From: Opitutia bacterium
Lineage (GTDB): Bacteria; Verrucomicrobiota; Verrucomicrobiia; Opitutales; Coraliomargaritaceae
Length of the DNA: 64,000 nt
Assembly: GCA_029248665.1 (NCBI GenBank)
Contig: JAQWIW010000002.1
Span: 51,602-115,601 of the forward strand
Direction of reading: 5' to 3'
In this document: in pieces, positions 38,453 through 47,797 of the stretch
How positions within the stretch are numbered: position 1 is the first letter of the stretch
How the letters are laid out: each line of letters starts with the position of its first letter
Translations under genes and position numbers: made by a program
The notes under the pieces: model-generated
Database searches by the model: none
Told to the model about the DNA's origin: nothing
What the model saw: only the letters and a program-made list of their open reading frames with translations

Positions 38453-39154
38453 TTACTTGGTATAATGTGCAGTATCCAAGCTAATTCCTGGGCTCATTGT
38501 TGCACTTAAGGTTAAACTTTTAAGAAATGGACCTGTCATAGATGAAGGCTTGGCTTCAGTTAAGGCATTGATCGCTGCTTCTGTGTTTTCGATAAGTTGA
38601 GCTTCAGTGAATGAGCGTTTACCGACAACCACAGCAACATTCGCTGTTTTATCCATTTTAAATTCTACACGACCTGCTTGAACGAGTTTAATCGCTGCAG
38701 GGATATCGTCACTTACTGTACCTGACTTAGGATTTGGCATCAAACCTCTAGGTCCAAGAACACGAGCAACCGTACGTACGCTTTTCATGGCACTTGTTGT
38801 GGAGAGAGCGACATCAAAGTCTGTCCAACCACCAGTTACTTTTTCAATAAGGTCTTCAAGTCCGGCTTCATCAGCTCCGTTATCGAGTGCTTCTTGAGGG
38901 TTTTCCGTAAACACGATCACGCGGACGGTTTTACCACTGCCATGAGGCAACTGTAATGTGCCTCGTACCATTTGATCACTCTTACGAGGATCCACAGTAA
39001 GATGAGCATATAATTCAACGGTTTCGTCAAATTTTGCTTTTGGTAATGTATTGAGTAACGCAGACGCATCTTGAAGTGAGTAAGATCGAGTTAAATCAAC
39101 TTTACTGGCAGCTTCTTTGTAACGTTTGCTTCCCTTGATTTGCTGGGTGAGCAT
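38453..39154 (-). CDS. rplA: 50S ribosomal protein L1
   Basis: A 233-residue L1: KRYKEAASKVDLTRSYSLQD, then PHGSGKTVRVIVFTENPQEA and the signature LGPRGLMPNPKSGTVSDDIP, ending SPGISLDTAHYTK. L1 forms the mobile stalk that moves deacylated tRNA out, and in E. coli represses rplKA translation. TATT precedes the ATG. Confidence 0.97.
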   Translation of the reverse strand: MLTQQIKGSKRYKEAASKVDLTRSYSLQDASALLNTLPKAKFDETVELYAHLTVDPRKSDQMVRGTLQLPHGSGKTVRVIVFTENPQEALDNGADEAGLEDLIEKVTGGWTDFDVALSTTSAMKSVRTVARVLGPRGLMPNPKSGTVSDDIPAAIKLVQAGRVEFKMDKTANVAVVVGKRSFTEAQLIENTEAAINALTEAKPSSMTGPFLKSLTLSATMSPGISLDTAHYTK

Positions 39155-39185
39155 AATAGTATATCTCCTTGGTTATGTTAATAAA

Positions 39186-39611
39186 TTAGTCAGCGATTTC
39201 GAGTCCCATTGAACGGGCAGTCCCGGCAATGATATGAAATGCTTGATCATCGTCATTGGCATTCAAATCTTTACGTTTGATGTCAACGATTTCTAAAACT
39301 TGCTTGCGAGTCACTGTGCCGACTTTGTCTCGGTTAGGAACACCAGACCCTTTGGCGATACCCGCGGCTTTCTTCAATAAGACAGCAGCTGGTGGCGACT
39401 TTAAGATGAAACTAAAAGAACGGTCTGCGTACACAGTGATAACCACTGGCAAAATCATACCCGCTTGATCTTTAGTTTTTGCATTAAACTCCTTACAAAA
39501 TCCCATGATGTTAACACCCTGTGCACCCAATGCAGGTCCAACTGGTGGTGCTGGATTCGCAGATCCAGCAGGTAATTGTAAACGAATTTCTCCAATTATT
39601 TTTTTAGACAT
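39186..39611 (-). CDS. rplK: 50S ribosomal protein L11
   Basis: A 141-residue L11 with [40 protein letters not shown] and the rRNA-binding C-terminal SMGLEIAD end. Pro residues of the thiostrepton-contact region are present. It works in the GTPase-associated centre and stringent response. Six bases separate it from nusG. Confidence 0.97.
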   Translation of the reverse strand: MSKKIIGEIRLQLPAGSANPAPPVGPALGAQGVNIMGFCKEFNAKTKDQAGMILPVVITVYADRSFSFILKSPPAAVLLKKAAGIAKGSGVPNRDKVGTVTRKQVLEIVDIKRKDLNANDDDQAFHIIAGTARSMGLEIAD

Positions 39612-39617
39612 GATAAA

Positions 39618-40196
39618 TTAATTCTCTTCGGCTCTTTCTACTTGCCAATATTCTAGTTCAACTGGGGTGTAACGCCCAAAAATAGATACAGAAACTTTAA
39701 GTTTCCCTTTATCTGGATCAATCTCTTCGATTTTACCATCCAGATTCATAAACGGTCCGTCATTGACCTTAACGATTTCTCCAATTTCGTACTCGATCTT
39801 CGGTTTTTCTTTTCCTTCCGAGTCTTCTACTTGGTTGAGAATACGATCGATCTCGGTTGGCTTGAGTGGGCTTGGATTATCTCCACCGACAAAATTAATC
39901 ACACCATGTGCTTCTCGAATGAAGTACCATGGCTTTTGCAATAATTTCCCATCATCATCATAAAGACGCATCTTCACAAAAATATAGCCTGGGTAAAATT
40001 TTCTTGTTTTCGTTGTTTTCTTGCCATTTTTCACCTCTGTCACGATTTCAGTTGGCATAAGAACTTCAAAGACAAGTTCTTCCATTTCTTCAATTTCAAT
40101 GAATTTATCAAGGTAGCGTTTAGCTTTTTGCTCTTGGTTAGAGAGTGTCTGGATGGCAAACCATTGAGGTCCGGTTACTGATATAGCAGCTGACAT
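39618..40196 (-). CDS. nusG: Transcription termination/antitermination factor NusG
   Basis: A 192-residue NusG. The NGN domain shows WFAIQTLSNQEQKAKRYLDK and KFYPGYIFVKM; the C-terminal KOW domain shows GEIVKVNDGPFMNLDGKIEE and VSIFGRYTPVELEYWQVER. It binds RNA polymerase and links it to S10 or Rho. The order secE-nusG-rplK is conserved. Confidence 0.97.
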   Translation of the reverse strand: MSAAISVTGPQWFAIQTLSNQEQKAKRYLDKFIEIEEMEELVFEVLMPTEIVTEVKNGKKTTKTRKFYPGYIFVKMRLYDDDGKLLQKPWYFIREAHGVINFVGGDNPSPLKPTEIDRILNQVEDSEGKEKPKIEYEIGEIVKVNDGPFMNLDGKIEEIDPDKGKLKVSVSIFGRYTPVELEYWQVERAEEN

Positions 40197-40220
40197 AAGT
40201 TAGAATTAGGAAAAGCGAGA

Positions 40221-40424
40221 TTAGCGAACGAGTGATGTTAAAAATTCAACTCCGTTGAGTAAGGAAAAATCGGACAAGGCAATAAAAGTTCCCAATAGCA
40301 CAGTAGCCAATAATACGACAATCGTTGAATCCCTTAATTCGACAAATGTAGGCCACGAAGCTTTTTTTAACTCGGTGATCATTTCTGAGAAGAACTCTCT
40401 TATACTGCGAAATGGATTTTTCAT
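40221..40424 (-). CDS. secE: Preprotein translocase subunit SecE
   Basis: A 67-residue short SecE with one C-terminal membrane helix. EMITELKKASWPTFVELRDS is the conserved amphipathic region, then IVVLLATVLLGTFIALSDF spans the membrane. It clamps SecY in the translocon. It lies between tRNA-Trp and nusG, the usual place. Confidence 0.93.
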   Translation of the reverse strand: MKNPFRSIREFFSEMITELKKASWPTFVELRDSTIVVLLATVLLGTFIALSDFSLLNGVEFLTSLVR

Positions 40425-40450
40425 ATAGTTACGATTCTGATATTAGTAAT

Positions 40451-40527
<77 letters not shown>

Positions 40528-40584
40528 AAAAGTTGATTTGGGCTAAAGAATTTTTATTACAAATAAGCGTGTTTTATTATTTAA

Positions 40585-40613
40585 ATTATAAGACAGTTAA
40601 GCCGAGGATCCAA
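40585..40613 (-). promoter_or_regulatory. Candidate promoter for tRNA-Trp/secE/nusG
   Basis: On the minus strand TTGGAT, a 17-base spacer and a perfect TATAAT lie about 60 bases before the tRNA-Trp gene. The -35 hexamer overlaps the loop and part of the hairpin that follows tuf, so termination and re-initiation may be combined here. Confidence 0.4.
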
Positions 40614-40629
40614 TTTAAGGATCCTCGGC
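40601..40629 (-). terminator. Hairpin after tuf
   Basis: GCCGAGGATCC and GGATCCTCGGC are perfect 11-base complements around a 7-base loop. On the minus strand it is followed by TTAACTGTCTT, only a partial T run, so it may be a leaky terminator or RNA-processing site between tuf and tRNA-Trp. Confidence 0.6.
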
Positions 40630-40652
40630 ATGATAAATTTAACTTAAAGAGA

Positions 40653-41843
40653 TTAAGAAATAACCTCTGAAATACGACCTGCACCAATTGTGCGGCCACC
40701 TTCACGAATCGCAAAGCGTTGTCCAGCTTCCATAGCAATGTTTTTACCTAAGTTGACTTCAACAGTGATGTTGTCACCAGGCATTACCATTTCTACGCCT
40801 TCTGGAGTGTTAATCACACCAGTAACGTCCGCAGTACCAAAGAAGAATTGAGGACGATATCCATCAAAGAATGGAGTATGACGACCACCTTCATCTTTAC
40901 TCAAAACATACAATTCAGCTTTTGCTTTACTGTGAGGGCTGATTGAACCTGGCTTAGACAATACTTGTCCACGCTCGATTGATTCTCTTTCAACACCACG
41001 TAATAGAAGTCCGACATTATCCCCTGCCATACCTTGATCAAGGTTCTTACGGAACATTTCCACACCTGTGACTGTAGTTTTAACGGTATCTTTCATGCCG
41101 ACGATTTCAATTTCTTCGCCAACTTTAACGAGACCACGCTCAATACGACCTGTAGCAACTGTACCACGACCTGTGATTGAGAATACATCTTCAACTGACA
41201 TTAAGAATGGCTTGTCAACTTCACGTGCTGGCTCTGCGATATCCTTATCAATTGCGTCCATTAAGTTTGAAACTGCTTCAACGCCTTCTGGCTTCCCATC
41301 AAGGGCAGCAGTTGCTGAACCACGAACAATTGTGATGTCGTCTCCTGGATATTCATATTTTGATAAAAGGTCACGAACTTCCATTTCAACAAGTTCAAGC
41401 AACTCTTCATCATCAAGAAGGTCTACTTTGTTCAACCATACAACAATTGTAGGAACACCCACCTGGCGAGCAAGAAGGATGTGCTCACGAGTTTGTGGCA
41501 TAGGTCCGTCTGCTGCAGAAACTACTAAGATAGCTCCATCCATTTGTGCCGCACCTGTGATCATGTTTTTCACGAAGTCAGCGTGTCCAGGACAGTCAAC
41601 GTGTGCGTAGTGACGATTATCTGTTTCGTACTCAACGTGTGCAACCGCAATAGTCACCGTTTTAGTTTCGTCTCTTACAGTACCGCCCTTAGCGATGTCA
41701 GCGTATGACTTGAACTCAGCTAAGCCTTTATCAGCTTGCACCTTTAAGATAGCTGTAGTTGTCGTTGTTTTACCGTGGTCAATATGACCAATTGTTCCCA
41801 CATTTACGTGTGGCTTTGTTCTTTCGAATGTTTCCTTTGCCAT
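40653..41843 (-). CDS. tuf: Translation elongation factor Tu
   Basis: A 396-residue EF-Tu. GTP-binding motifs are [40 protein letters not shown] and [10 protein letters not shown]; the effector-region histidine and the domain II-III motifs ([40 protein letters not shown]) are present. It delivers aminoacyl-tRNA to the ribosome. This is the only tuf gene in the window, and it lies between two tRNA genes rather than after fusA. Confidence 0.98.
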   Translation of the reverse strand: MAKETFERTKPHVNVGTIGHIDHGKTTTTTAILKVQADKGLAEFKSYADIAKGGTVRDETKTVTIAVAHVEYETDNRHYAHVDCPGHADFVKNMITGAAQMDGAILVVSAADGPMPQTREHILLARQVGVPTIVVWLNKVDLLDDEELLELVEMEVRDLLSKYEYPGDDITIVRGSATAALDGKPEGVEAVSNLMDAIDKDIAEPAREVDKPFLMSVEDVFSITGRGTVATGRIERGLVKVGEEIEIVGMKDTVKTTVTGVEMFRKNLDQGMAGDNVGLLLRGVERESIERGQVLSKPGSISPHSKAKAELYVLSKDEGGRHTPFFDGYRPQFFFGTADVTGVINTPEGVEMVMPGDNITVEVNLGKNIAMEAGQRFAIREGGRTIGAGRISEVIS

Positions 41844-41884
41844 GGTTGATTTTGATTTAGTTTTTTAAATATTGTGTTGGATAG

Positions 41885-41962
<78 letters not shown>

Positions 41963-42029
41963 AGACCTATTCGGTATGGATTTGATCAAGACTCTTTCCT
42001 AAATTAGAATTTGAGAAATAGAGCCCGCA

Positions 42030-42058
42030 AAGATGCTCTTTTCATTTTGCACAGTCAA
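42030..42058 (-). promoter_or_regulatory. Candidate promoter for tRNA-Thr and tuf
   Basis: On the minus strand TTGACT, a 17-base spacer and CATCTT lie about 68 bases before the tRNA-Thr gene, with an A/T-rich stretch upstream of the -35 hexamer. The same form (TTGACA, 17 bases, CATACT) precedes the superoxide dismutase gene. A second base C in place of T at the -10 start may be a local preference. Confidence 0.5.
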
Positions 42059-42134
42059 TACTAATTTTAAAAAAATATCTAAAATTTAAAAAAAAGCATT
42101 ATTAAGTAAATTTGATTACTCTTGCCCATCTCTA

Positions 42135-42769
42135 TTACTCCATTTTCCAGTATTTAAGCCACTTCTCGTAAGGAGATATAGGATTATTATTATTTTTACG
42201 CGTCCATTCAATCCTAAGAAATTTAGTTTCTGGATGCTCGACCAATTTTCTCATAGCTAAATTAGAAATTTCTACACCTCTTGGATTTGTCCCAATTTTA
42301 GGCAATTTGAAATATATATCTTTTCCGAATTTATTAAGTATATCATGTTGAACATTTTGAGAAATTAAATATATACCCCAGATTTGTTCCAATTAATATG
42401 AACTAGTAATAATTTGCATTCCACATCGTAATTACGAATAAATTCCAATACTTTCTCTCGATCAACTGTCCATATTACTTTTACACCAGAAATCAAAGAA
42501 TTTGTGATTGTTTTTATAGAAATATTCTCATTTGAGACAACCACGTCTGTCTCAGTTTTATTAATTGGAATCTCCGTGTTAACATTTTCACGACCAAAAT
42601 AATAAATCATTAGTGCAATTAGGATTCTTTCTCTCTCAGAACCAATTTCCATTCCTAGCTTTCCGGCCCTAGAATGATTGATTTCAGCAATTTCGAACAA
42701 TAACGGTAATTTATTCTGAATTTTTTCAATAATTATTTTATCTTCAAAAAGATGTTCTATCCTAATCAT
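42135..42769 (-). pseudogene. ThaI-like type II restriction endonuclease, frameshifted
   Basis: Two frames together make one protein of about 210 residues. The 5' part (134 residues, from the ATG at 42769) starts RIEHLFEDKIIIEKIQNKLP and contains TETDVVVSNENISIKTI, which fits the PD-(D/E)xK nuclease core with Asp and Lys. It stops at ...WNKSGVYI. The other frame goes on with LISQNVQHDILNKFG and KLPKIGTNPRGVEISNLAMR to the end. Adding one T at the ATTTAA tract joins them as GVYILISQ. The whole resembles ThaI-family endonucleases (CGCG cutters) as remembered. It overlaps the methyltransferase stop by four bases (ATGA). The break could be a real mutation or a sequence error in the T run. Confidence 0.75.
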
Positions 42770-43695
42770 AAATTTTCTTCTAAAAATAATTGAATCGCTT
42801 TAGCGATATGCCATGCAAAAACAGGAGGCACTGCATTGCCGATTTGCTTGTAGGCACTCGAAGTAGACGGATAAAAAATAAAGTCATCCGGGAAGCTTTG
42901 GATTCTTGCAGCTTCTCTAGCAGAAAGTCGCCTTACTGAATTCCAATGAAACTCTATATTTCCATGATGTTCCGCTCTCATAGTTGGAGCAAAATCATTT
43001 TTGTCGATCGCCTTATTTCCTTGTCCCTTATTTTTTTTAGCTTTCGACCAATAATGATTACTAACATGTCCTTCAGGCAAATCCTCTAAATCCGCTATAG
43101 CCTTGAATACAGCAATAGCTTTATCCTCACGTAATGTATCAAAATCAAATGGAGGCAAATTTTCACTATTTGTTCCAATAATAATGACCCTCTCTCTTTT
43201 TTGAGAGACCCCAAAGTCATGAACCTTAAGTAGCTTATATGTAACGTTATAGCCAATTTCCTTAAAATCACTAACTATTACCTTGATCGCATTGCCTTTG
43301 TCGATGGTCATTAGCCCCTTTACGTTTTCTGCTATAAATAAATTTGGCCTAATCTTTTCTATAACAGCACACATGCTTTTATATAATGAACCTCTTTTAC
43401 TTGTTAAACCTAACCTCTTTCCAGCATGGCTAAAATCCTGACATGGAAAACCCCCTAATAATACATTACTAAATTTCAGACTTTCTAGTTCTAATTGATT
43501 TATATCACCACAAATAATTTTAGAATCCAGATTTCTTTCGTATGTAGCACATGCGCTAGAATCTATGTCGTTTGCAAAAATTGTTTCAAATTTAAGTTTT
43601 TCAAACTTTTGATTCAAGTATTCGAAACCACCTCTAAAGCCTAAGTCAAGGCCGCCGCAACCGCTGAATAATGATGTCACTGTATAATTTTTCAT
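42766..43695 (-). CDS. DNA (cytosine-5) methyltransferase
   Basis: A complete 309-residue enzyme. Motifs in order: I SLFSGCGGLDLGF, IV GGFPCQDFSHAGKR with the catalytic Pro-Cys, VI ENVKGL, VIII QKRERVIIIG and X KQIGNAVPP. The target-recognition region lies between VIII and X (NHYWSKAKKNKGQ to RAEHHGNIEFHWN). It methylates C5 of cytosine in a short site; if the partner nuclease is ThaI-like the site could be CGCG. The downstream endonuclease is translationally coupled but broken, so this may now be an orphan methyltransferase. The pair is more AT-rich than its neighbours and looks acquired. Confidence 0.93.
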   Translation of the reverse strand: MKNYTVTSLFSGCGGLDLGFRGGFEYLNQKFEKLKFETIFANDIDSSACATYERNLDSKIICGDINQLELESLKFSNVLLGGFPCQDFSHAGKRLGLTSKRGSLYKSMCAVIEKIRPNLFIAENVKGLMTIDKGNAIKVIVSDFKEIGYNVTYKLLKVHDFGVSQKRERVIIIGTNSENLPPFDFDTLREDKAIAVFKAIADLEDLPEGHVSNHYWSKAKKNKGQGNKAIDKNDFAPTMRAEHHGNIEFHWNSVRRLSAREAARIQSFPDDFIFYPSTSSAYKQIGNAVPPVFAWHIAKAIQLFLEENL

Positions 43696-43810
43696 TAAGT
43701 TAAGTAGAATATTCGATTTATTGATAAAATAAAATTAATAACTTTATTTCAATATCATAAGTTAAAAATCTATCACCTTAATTCTTTGAATCAAATTTGG
43801 GTAAATCTTG

Positions 43811-44467
43811 TTATTTATTAATTATTTTTCTTAAGAATAAAGCTCTATGCTCAGGGCATGCACCTGTTAATTGTATCTGTTCTCTGTGTAATCTTGTCCC
43901 GTATCCCTTATTTTTGTGCCATTCAAAGCGTGGAAATTGCTCTCCTAGGCTATACATGAAGCGATCTCTAGCAACTTTGGCTAAAATACTAGCAGAAGCG
44001 ATGGCTAAAGACAGGTCGTCGCCACCGACAATTGCTTGGTGCGGGTAGGGAAAATCCTTTAAAGGCTTCCCGTCCATGAGAATGAGGGTTTGGGAGTAAG
44101 CGGGTTGCCTTGCTGATAATGCTTTGAGTGATCTTTCTAAGGATAAACGAGTCGCACCTGTAATATTCAGAGATTCAATTTCTGCGACCGATGCAGAAGT
44201 GATCTCAAAATCGACTGCTCCCCTCTTTTTTAAATGAATCAAGCTTTGATAGGCTTCTTCTCGCTTTGCCTCACTCATTTTTTTTGAATCACGGAATTTA
44301 GAGGTTAGGCTTAGGTTGTCTTCATTTTGGAAAAAGTCATCTTTGATCAAGCAGGCTGCTGTAAATACGGGCCCAGCCAATGCTCCTCGCCCTACTTCGT
44401 CTAAACCAATTAGCCATCTAGACTCTGCCATTAATTTTGCATCGTGTACTTGTAATGAAGACTTCAT
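43811..44467 (-). CDS. rnhB: Ribonuclease HII
   Basis: A 218-residue RNase HII. RWLIGLDEVGRGALAGPVFT holds the DEVGRG motif with the first catalytic Asp-Glu pair, DSKKMSEAKREEAYQ the family DSK motif, LILMDGKPL the third Asp, and IVGGDDLSLAIASASILAKV the last. It cuts RNA-DNA hybrids and single ribonucleotides in DNA. It is divergent from the Gld-like transporter operon by a 65-base gap. Confidence 0.96.
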   Translation of the reverse strand: MKSSLQVHDAKLMAESRWLIGLDEVGRGALAGPVFTAACLIKDDFFQNEDNLSLTSKFRDSKKMSEAKREEAYQSLIHLKKRGAVDFEITSASVAEIESLNITGATRLSLERSLKALSARQPAYSQTLILMDGKPLKDFPYPHQAIVGGDDLSLAIASASILAKVARDRFMYSLGEQFPRFEWHKNKGYGTRLHREQIQLTGACPEHRALFLRKIINK

Positions 44468-44532
44468 AGTATTTAGTGATTGTATTTTATTGATGGATAA
44501 TGAAATCTTTTCAAACTTCTTTAATTAAAGCA

Positions 44533-45510
44533 ATGGACGAAAATATCAGTATCTCCGTAAATAATTTATCTAAAAATTATGGCAAAGTATCCGCCATAAA
44601 AAATGCGGACTTCCAAATCAAAAAAGGAGAAATTGTCGGACTTCTCGGCCCTAACGGTGCAGGCAAGAGCACCACTATGCGAATCTTAGGAGGATTACTC
44701 CGGGCCGACAGTGGGTCTGCTACTGTTTGTGGATTATCGGTTGCTGATAATAGCTTAGCCATCAAAAGAAAAATAGGATTTATGCAAGAGAACAACCCCT
44801 TGCCTGAAGATCTAAGGGTAATGGAATATTTAAAGCTACGTGCGGAACTTAAGGAGGTTGACTCAAAGAAACTTTCTACAGAAGTCCGTCGTGTTATGGA
44901 TTTATGTGATTTATTTAGAACGGCACGAAGAAAAATTATTCGTAGTTTATCTAAAGGCTTTAAACAACGAGTCGGCATAGCGGACGCTTTAATTGGCAGT
45001 CCCGAAATTATTATCTTAGATGAGCCGACCATTGGCCTCGACCCACATCAGATTCAAGGCATCCGGAAGCTAATTGATAGCCTAAGAGGAAAATATACCG
45101 TCTTGATCTCTTCTCATATACTTTCAGAAATTGAGCGAAATTGCGATCGAGTCATAATTATTAATCACGGGAGAGTTGTTGCGATGGGGACAAAACCAGA
45201 ACTCTCTGAGGAATTTATTAAAGAAAATCATTTGAGACTTCAAGTCAGTGGAAACATAGAGAGCTTAATTACACGCTTAAAATCCGCAAAAGAAGATTAT
45301 GAGATTAAAGAAGAGCAAAGTGAACAAAATGACTACTCGACTATAGTAATCAAATCAACCGAAGCACTGGATATCTCTGACTACACTGAGATCGTAAATC
45401 AAATTAGTCATTGCCAACTCAAGGGGATAAATTTAATAAAACCGGACTTAGAAGCAATTTTTTTAGCAGCCACGAAGCGCTCTTGGGAAGAAATTCGCAT
45501 CAAGAGTTAA
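44533..45510 (+). CDS. ABC exporter ATPase (GldA-like)
   Basis: About 325 residues when started at MDENISISVNNLSKNYGKV; an in-frame ATG lies 11 codons upstream. Walker A is GLLGPNGAGKSTTMRILGG, the signature LSKGFKQRVGIADAL and Walker B EIIILDEPTIGLDPH, followed by the switch histidine in SSHILSEIE. It powers the two following membrane proteins. The gene order ATPase, short permease, GldG-like auxiliary protein, DUF4340 is the GldA-GldF-GldG type exporter found widely outside the gliding bacteroidetes. The substrate is unknown; no gliding genes lie near. Confidence 0.92.
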   Translation: MDENISISVNNLSKNYGKVSAIKNADFQIKKGEIVGLLGPNGAGKSTTMRILGGLLRADSGSATVCGLSVADNSLAIKRKIGFMQENNPLPEDLRVMEYLKLRAELKEVDSKKLSTEVRRVMDLCDLFRTARRKIIRSLSKGFKQRVGIADALIGSPEIIILDEPTIGLDPHQIQGIRKLIDSLRGKYTVLISSHILSEIERNCDRVIIINHGRVVAMGTKPELSEEFIKENHLRLQVSGNIESLITRLKSAKEDYEIKEEQSEQNDYSTIVIKSTEALDISDYTEIVNQISHCQLKGINLIKPDLEAIFLAATKRSWEEIRIKS

Positions 45511-45551
45511 TCTTAAATATTTTTTCTTAGAATTTTCAGCCCATAAAAATC

Positions 45552-46316
45552 ATGCGTCATTTTTTTACATTAGTCCGTCATGAGATCCGACTTCTTTTTA
45601 TTGCTCCTCCCACCTATGTAGCCAGTGTTTTATTTATCCTGCTGATGGGATTTATATACTGGGCAATCCTCAGAAGTATGACATTGGTCCCTCAGGATAC
45701 TTCCGCTATCACTCAATTTTTTAGCCTGTTTTGGTTACCTGTATTTTTTACTGTACCTCTTCTAACTATGCGAAGTATTGCTGAAGAAAAAAACCAAGCA
45801 ACCCTTCAAACTTTGTTTTCAGCTCCAGTTCCAAAATACGCGATTGTTTTAAGCAAGTTTTTTGCCGCCTATTTACTGTATTTAATACTTTGGGTATTAA
45901 CCCTGTATTTTCCATTGATCACATTTAATTTACTGTCTGATAATTTATCCAATGCGAGCTTAGTCAATGCTTCTGAAATCATTGGCAGCTTAATCTTCAT
46001 TTCACTGAGTGGGATATTATTTATCGCAATTGGAATCTTCACTAGCAGCTTAACGAGAAGTCAATTGGTAGCAGGAATGCTTTGCTTCACTTTTTTGTTC
46101 ATTATTTGCATTGGCGGACAACAACTTGAATATGCTACGTATAATTATTTTGCTCAAGGCAGCTTCTTTTTTGAAGGCATACAATATGTGAATGTTATTC
46201 GGCACTTTGAAGATTTTTCACTTGGAATTCTAGATACTCGGCCATTTGTTTTCTATCTATCAATTTCAATTTTATTGTTAAGTTTAACCGTCAACATGAT
46301 CGATTCAAAAGCTTAA
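45552..46316 (+). CDS. ABC exporter permease (GldF-like)
   Basis: A 254-residue protein with about six membrane segments, for example YVASVLFILLMGFIYWAIL near residue 22 and LLYLILWVLTLYFPLITF near 112. The motif EEKNQATLQTLFSAPVP between the first helices is typical of the ABC-2 type GldF/NosY permeases. It forms the membrane channel with the upstream ATPase. Its stop overlaps the next start by one base (TAATG). Confidence 0.88.
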   Translation: MRHFFTLVRHEIRLLFIAPPTYVASVLFILLMGFIYWAILRSMTLVPQDTSAITQFFSLFWLPVFFTVPLLTMRSIAEEKNQATLQTLFSAPVPKYAIVLSKFFAAYLLYLILWVLTLYFPLITFNLLSDNLSNASLVNASEIIGSLIFISLSGILFIAIGIFTSSLTRSQLVAGMLCFTFLFIICIGGQQLEYATYNYFAQGSFFFEGIQYVNVIRHFEDFSLGILDTRPFVFYLSISILLLSLTVNMIDSKA

Positions 46317-47797
46317 TGGACACTAACAAAATCAGTAATTTTAGTTACATAAATAAAGTAAAATTCGTAAGGCAAATTTTGCAGGCAATTTTATTGGTCT
46401 CACTAATAATTGGGATCAATGCGATTTCTGCACAATACTTTAAGCAAATTGATATTACAAAAAATGGGCTCTATTCTCTAAGTGCTGAAACCAAGGCACA
46501 TTTGCGAACATTGGATCAACCAACAAAGATCATTGTACTTATTCCTAAAGACTCCAATCAACCTGAACTAGAACAAATTCATTCACATGTAGGTCGTTTA
46601 CTGAGATCATATGAAGCTGAATCAATTCAGAATGGCAACCGTTTGCTATCGGTAGAGTACGTGGATCCATTTAGACAGAGATCTAAAGTACAATCTATCT
46701 ATGATGAATTTAAAATCAACGAAGAGAATATTTTACTGATTGTTCAAGAAGATCGTGTTCAAATTGTACGCCAAGCTGATTTATACTCTGTAAAAAATAA
46801 TGAAATCCTTGGATTCAAAGGGGAGAACGCCATCACTTCAGGCATTATTAATGTAAATTCAAAAACGATTCAAAATATTTATTTTCTAGTGGGTCACGGC
46901 GAAAAAGATATAGACGACAATGATCCTCAAAACGGGCTTTCTTCCCTGAAAAATTTTTTAGAAAATAAAAACTTTAAAACACATCGTTTAAATCTGTATC
47001 AAAACCCGAATATCCCTAAAGATAGCTCATTAATTCTAATTGTTGCCCCTCAAGGAAAGATAGAAGATTTTGAGGTAGAATTACTTCGGAGGTATATGAC
47101 TGATCGGAATGGTCGAATCGTTGCCTTAATTGACCCAGGGCGCGTCCATGGCTTGGACGAGTTATTCTTTGATTGGGGAATTATTACCGATAACAAATTT
47201 ATTTTCGGATCCGAACAATCTTTTCTCTCAAATTCAGATGACTTTATTATCAATCAATTTGCGGATCACCCAATCAACAGCCTAATGCTTGATTATAACC
47301 TAAATGCAATTTTCGGGCAACCTCGCCCAGTGAAAATGGACCCATTATCTGTTAATAATTCAAGATTATCAGTAACTGAAATTATTGGCACAGGAGACAC
47401 TACTTGGATTGAAAATAATTATACAAGTGAATCTCCAATAAGCTACAACCCCGATACTGATATTCAAGGACCTATCAGTATTGCCACCATTTCTAATCTA
47501 AGCCATACTTCATCTTTAGGAATTAATATCCCTACTGGGCGAATGGCGGTCTTTGGTAGCTCCACATTTATTGCCAATAATCATTTTCAAATTTTCGGTA
47601 ATCAAATTTTATTTTATAATACAATTAACTGGATATTAGACCGAATGCATTTTTTAAATATTCCTGTAAAACCGATTAATTCTTATCAAATAACCATGAA
47701 TAAAAAAGATGCCCAGTCACTTTTAGTTTATTATGCTATATTGCCGATTTTTATAGCCCTTTGGGGAAGTTTAATTCTTTATTTAAGAAAACGATGA
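46316..47797 (+). CDS. GldG-like ABC exporter auxiliary protein
   Basis: A 493-residue protein with a membrane helix near the N-terminus (AILLVSLIIGINAISAQYF) and another at the C-terminus (VYYAILPIFIALWGSLILYL). Between them lies a large soluble domain with ITKNGLYSLSAETKAHL, KIIVLIPKD, YFLVGHGEKD and RIVALIDPG, the ABC_transp_aux pattern of GldG. The soluble domain should face the periplasm. The start overlaps the permease stop and the stop overlaps the DUF4340 start (ATGA), so the set is one coupled operon. Confidence 0.88.
   Translation: MDTNKISNFSYINKVKFVRQILQAILLVSLIIGINAISAQYFKQIDITKNGLYSLSAETKAHLRTLDQPTKIIVLIPKDSNQPELEQIHSHVGRLLRSYEAESIQNGNRLLSVEYVDPFRQRSKVQSIYDEFKINEENILLIVQEDRVQIVRQADLYSVKNNEILGFKGENAITSGIINVNSKTIQNIYFLVGHGEKDIDDNDPQNGLSSLKNFLENKNFKTHRLNLYQNPNIPKDSSLILIVAPQGKIEDFEVELLRRYMTDRNGRIVALIDPGRVHGLDELFFDWGIITDNKFIFGSEQSFLSNSDDFIINQFADHPINSLMLDYNLNAIFGQPRPVKMDPLSVNNSRLSVTEIIGTGDTTWIENNYTSESPISYNPDTDIQGPISIATISNLSHTSSLGINIPTGRMAVFGSSTFIANNHFQIFGNQILFYNTINWILDRMHFLNIPVKPINSYQITMNKKDAQSLLVYYAILPIFIALWGSLILYLRKR

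Noticed and set aside
42135..42392. An independent 85-residue gene starting MEQIWGIYLISQN
   Set aside because: Its start is a TTG within the end of the upstream frame, and its sequence continues the same endonuclease family, so it was treated as the second half of a frameshifted gene.
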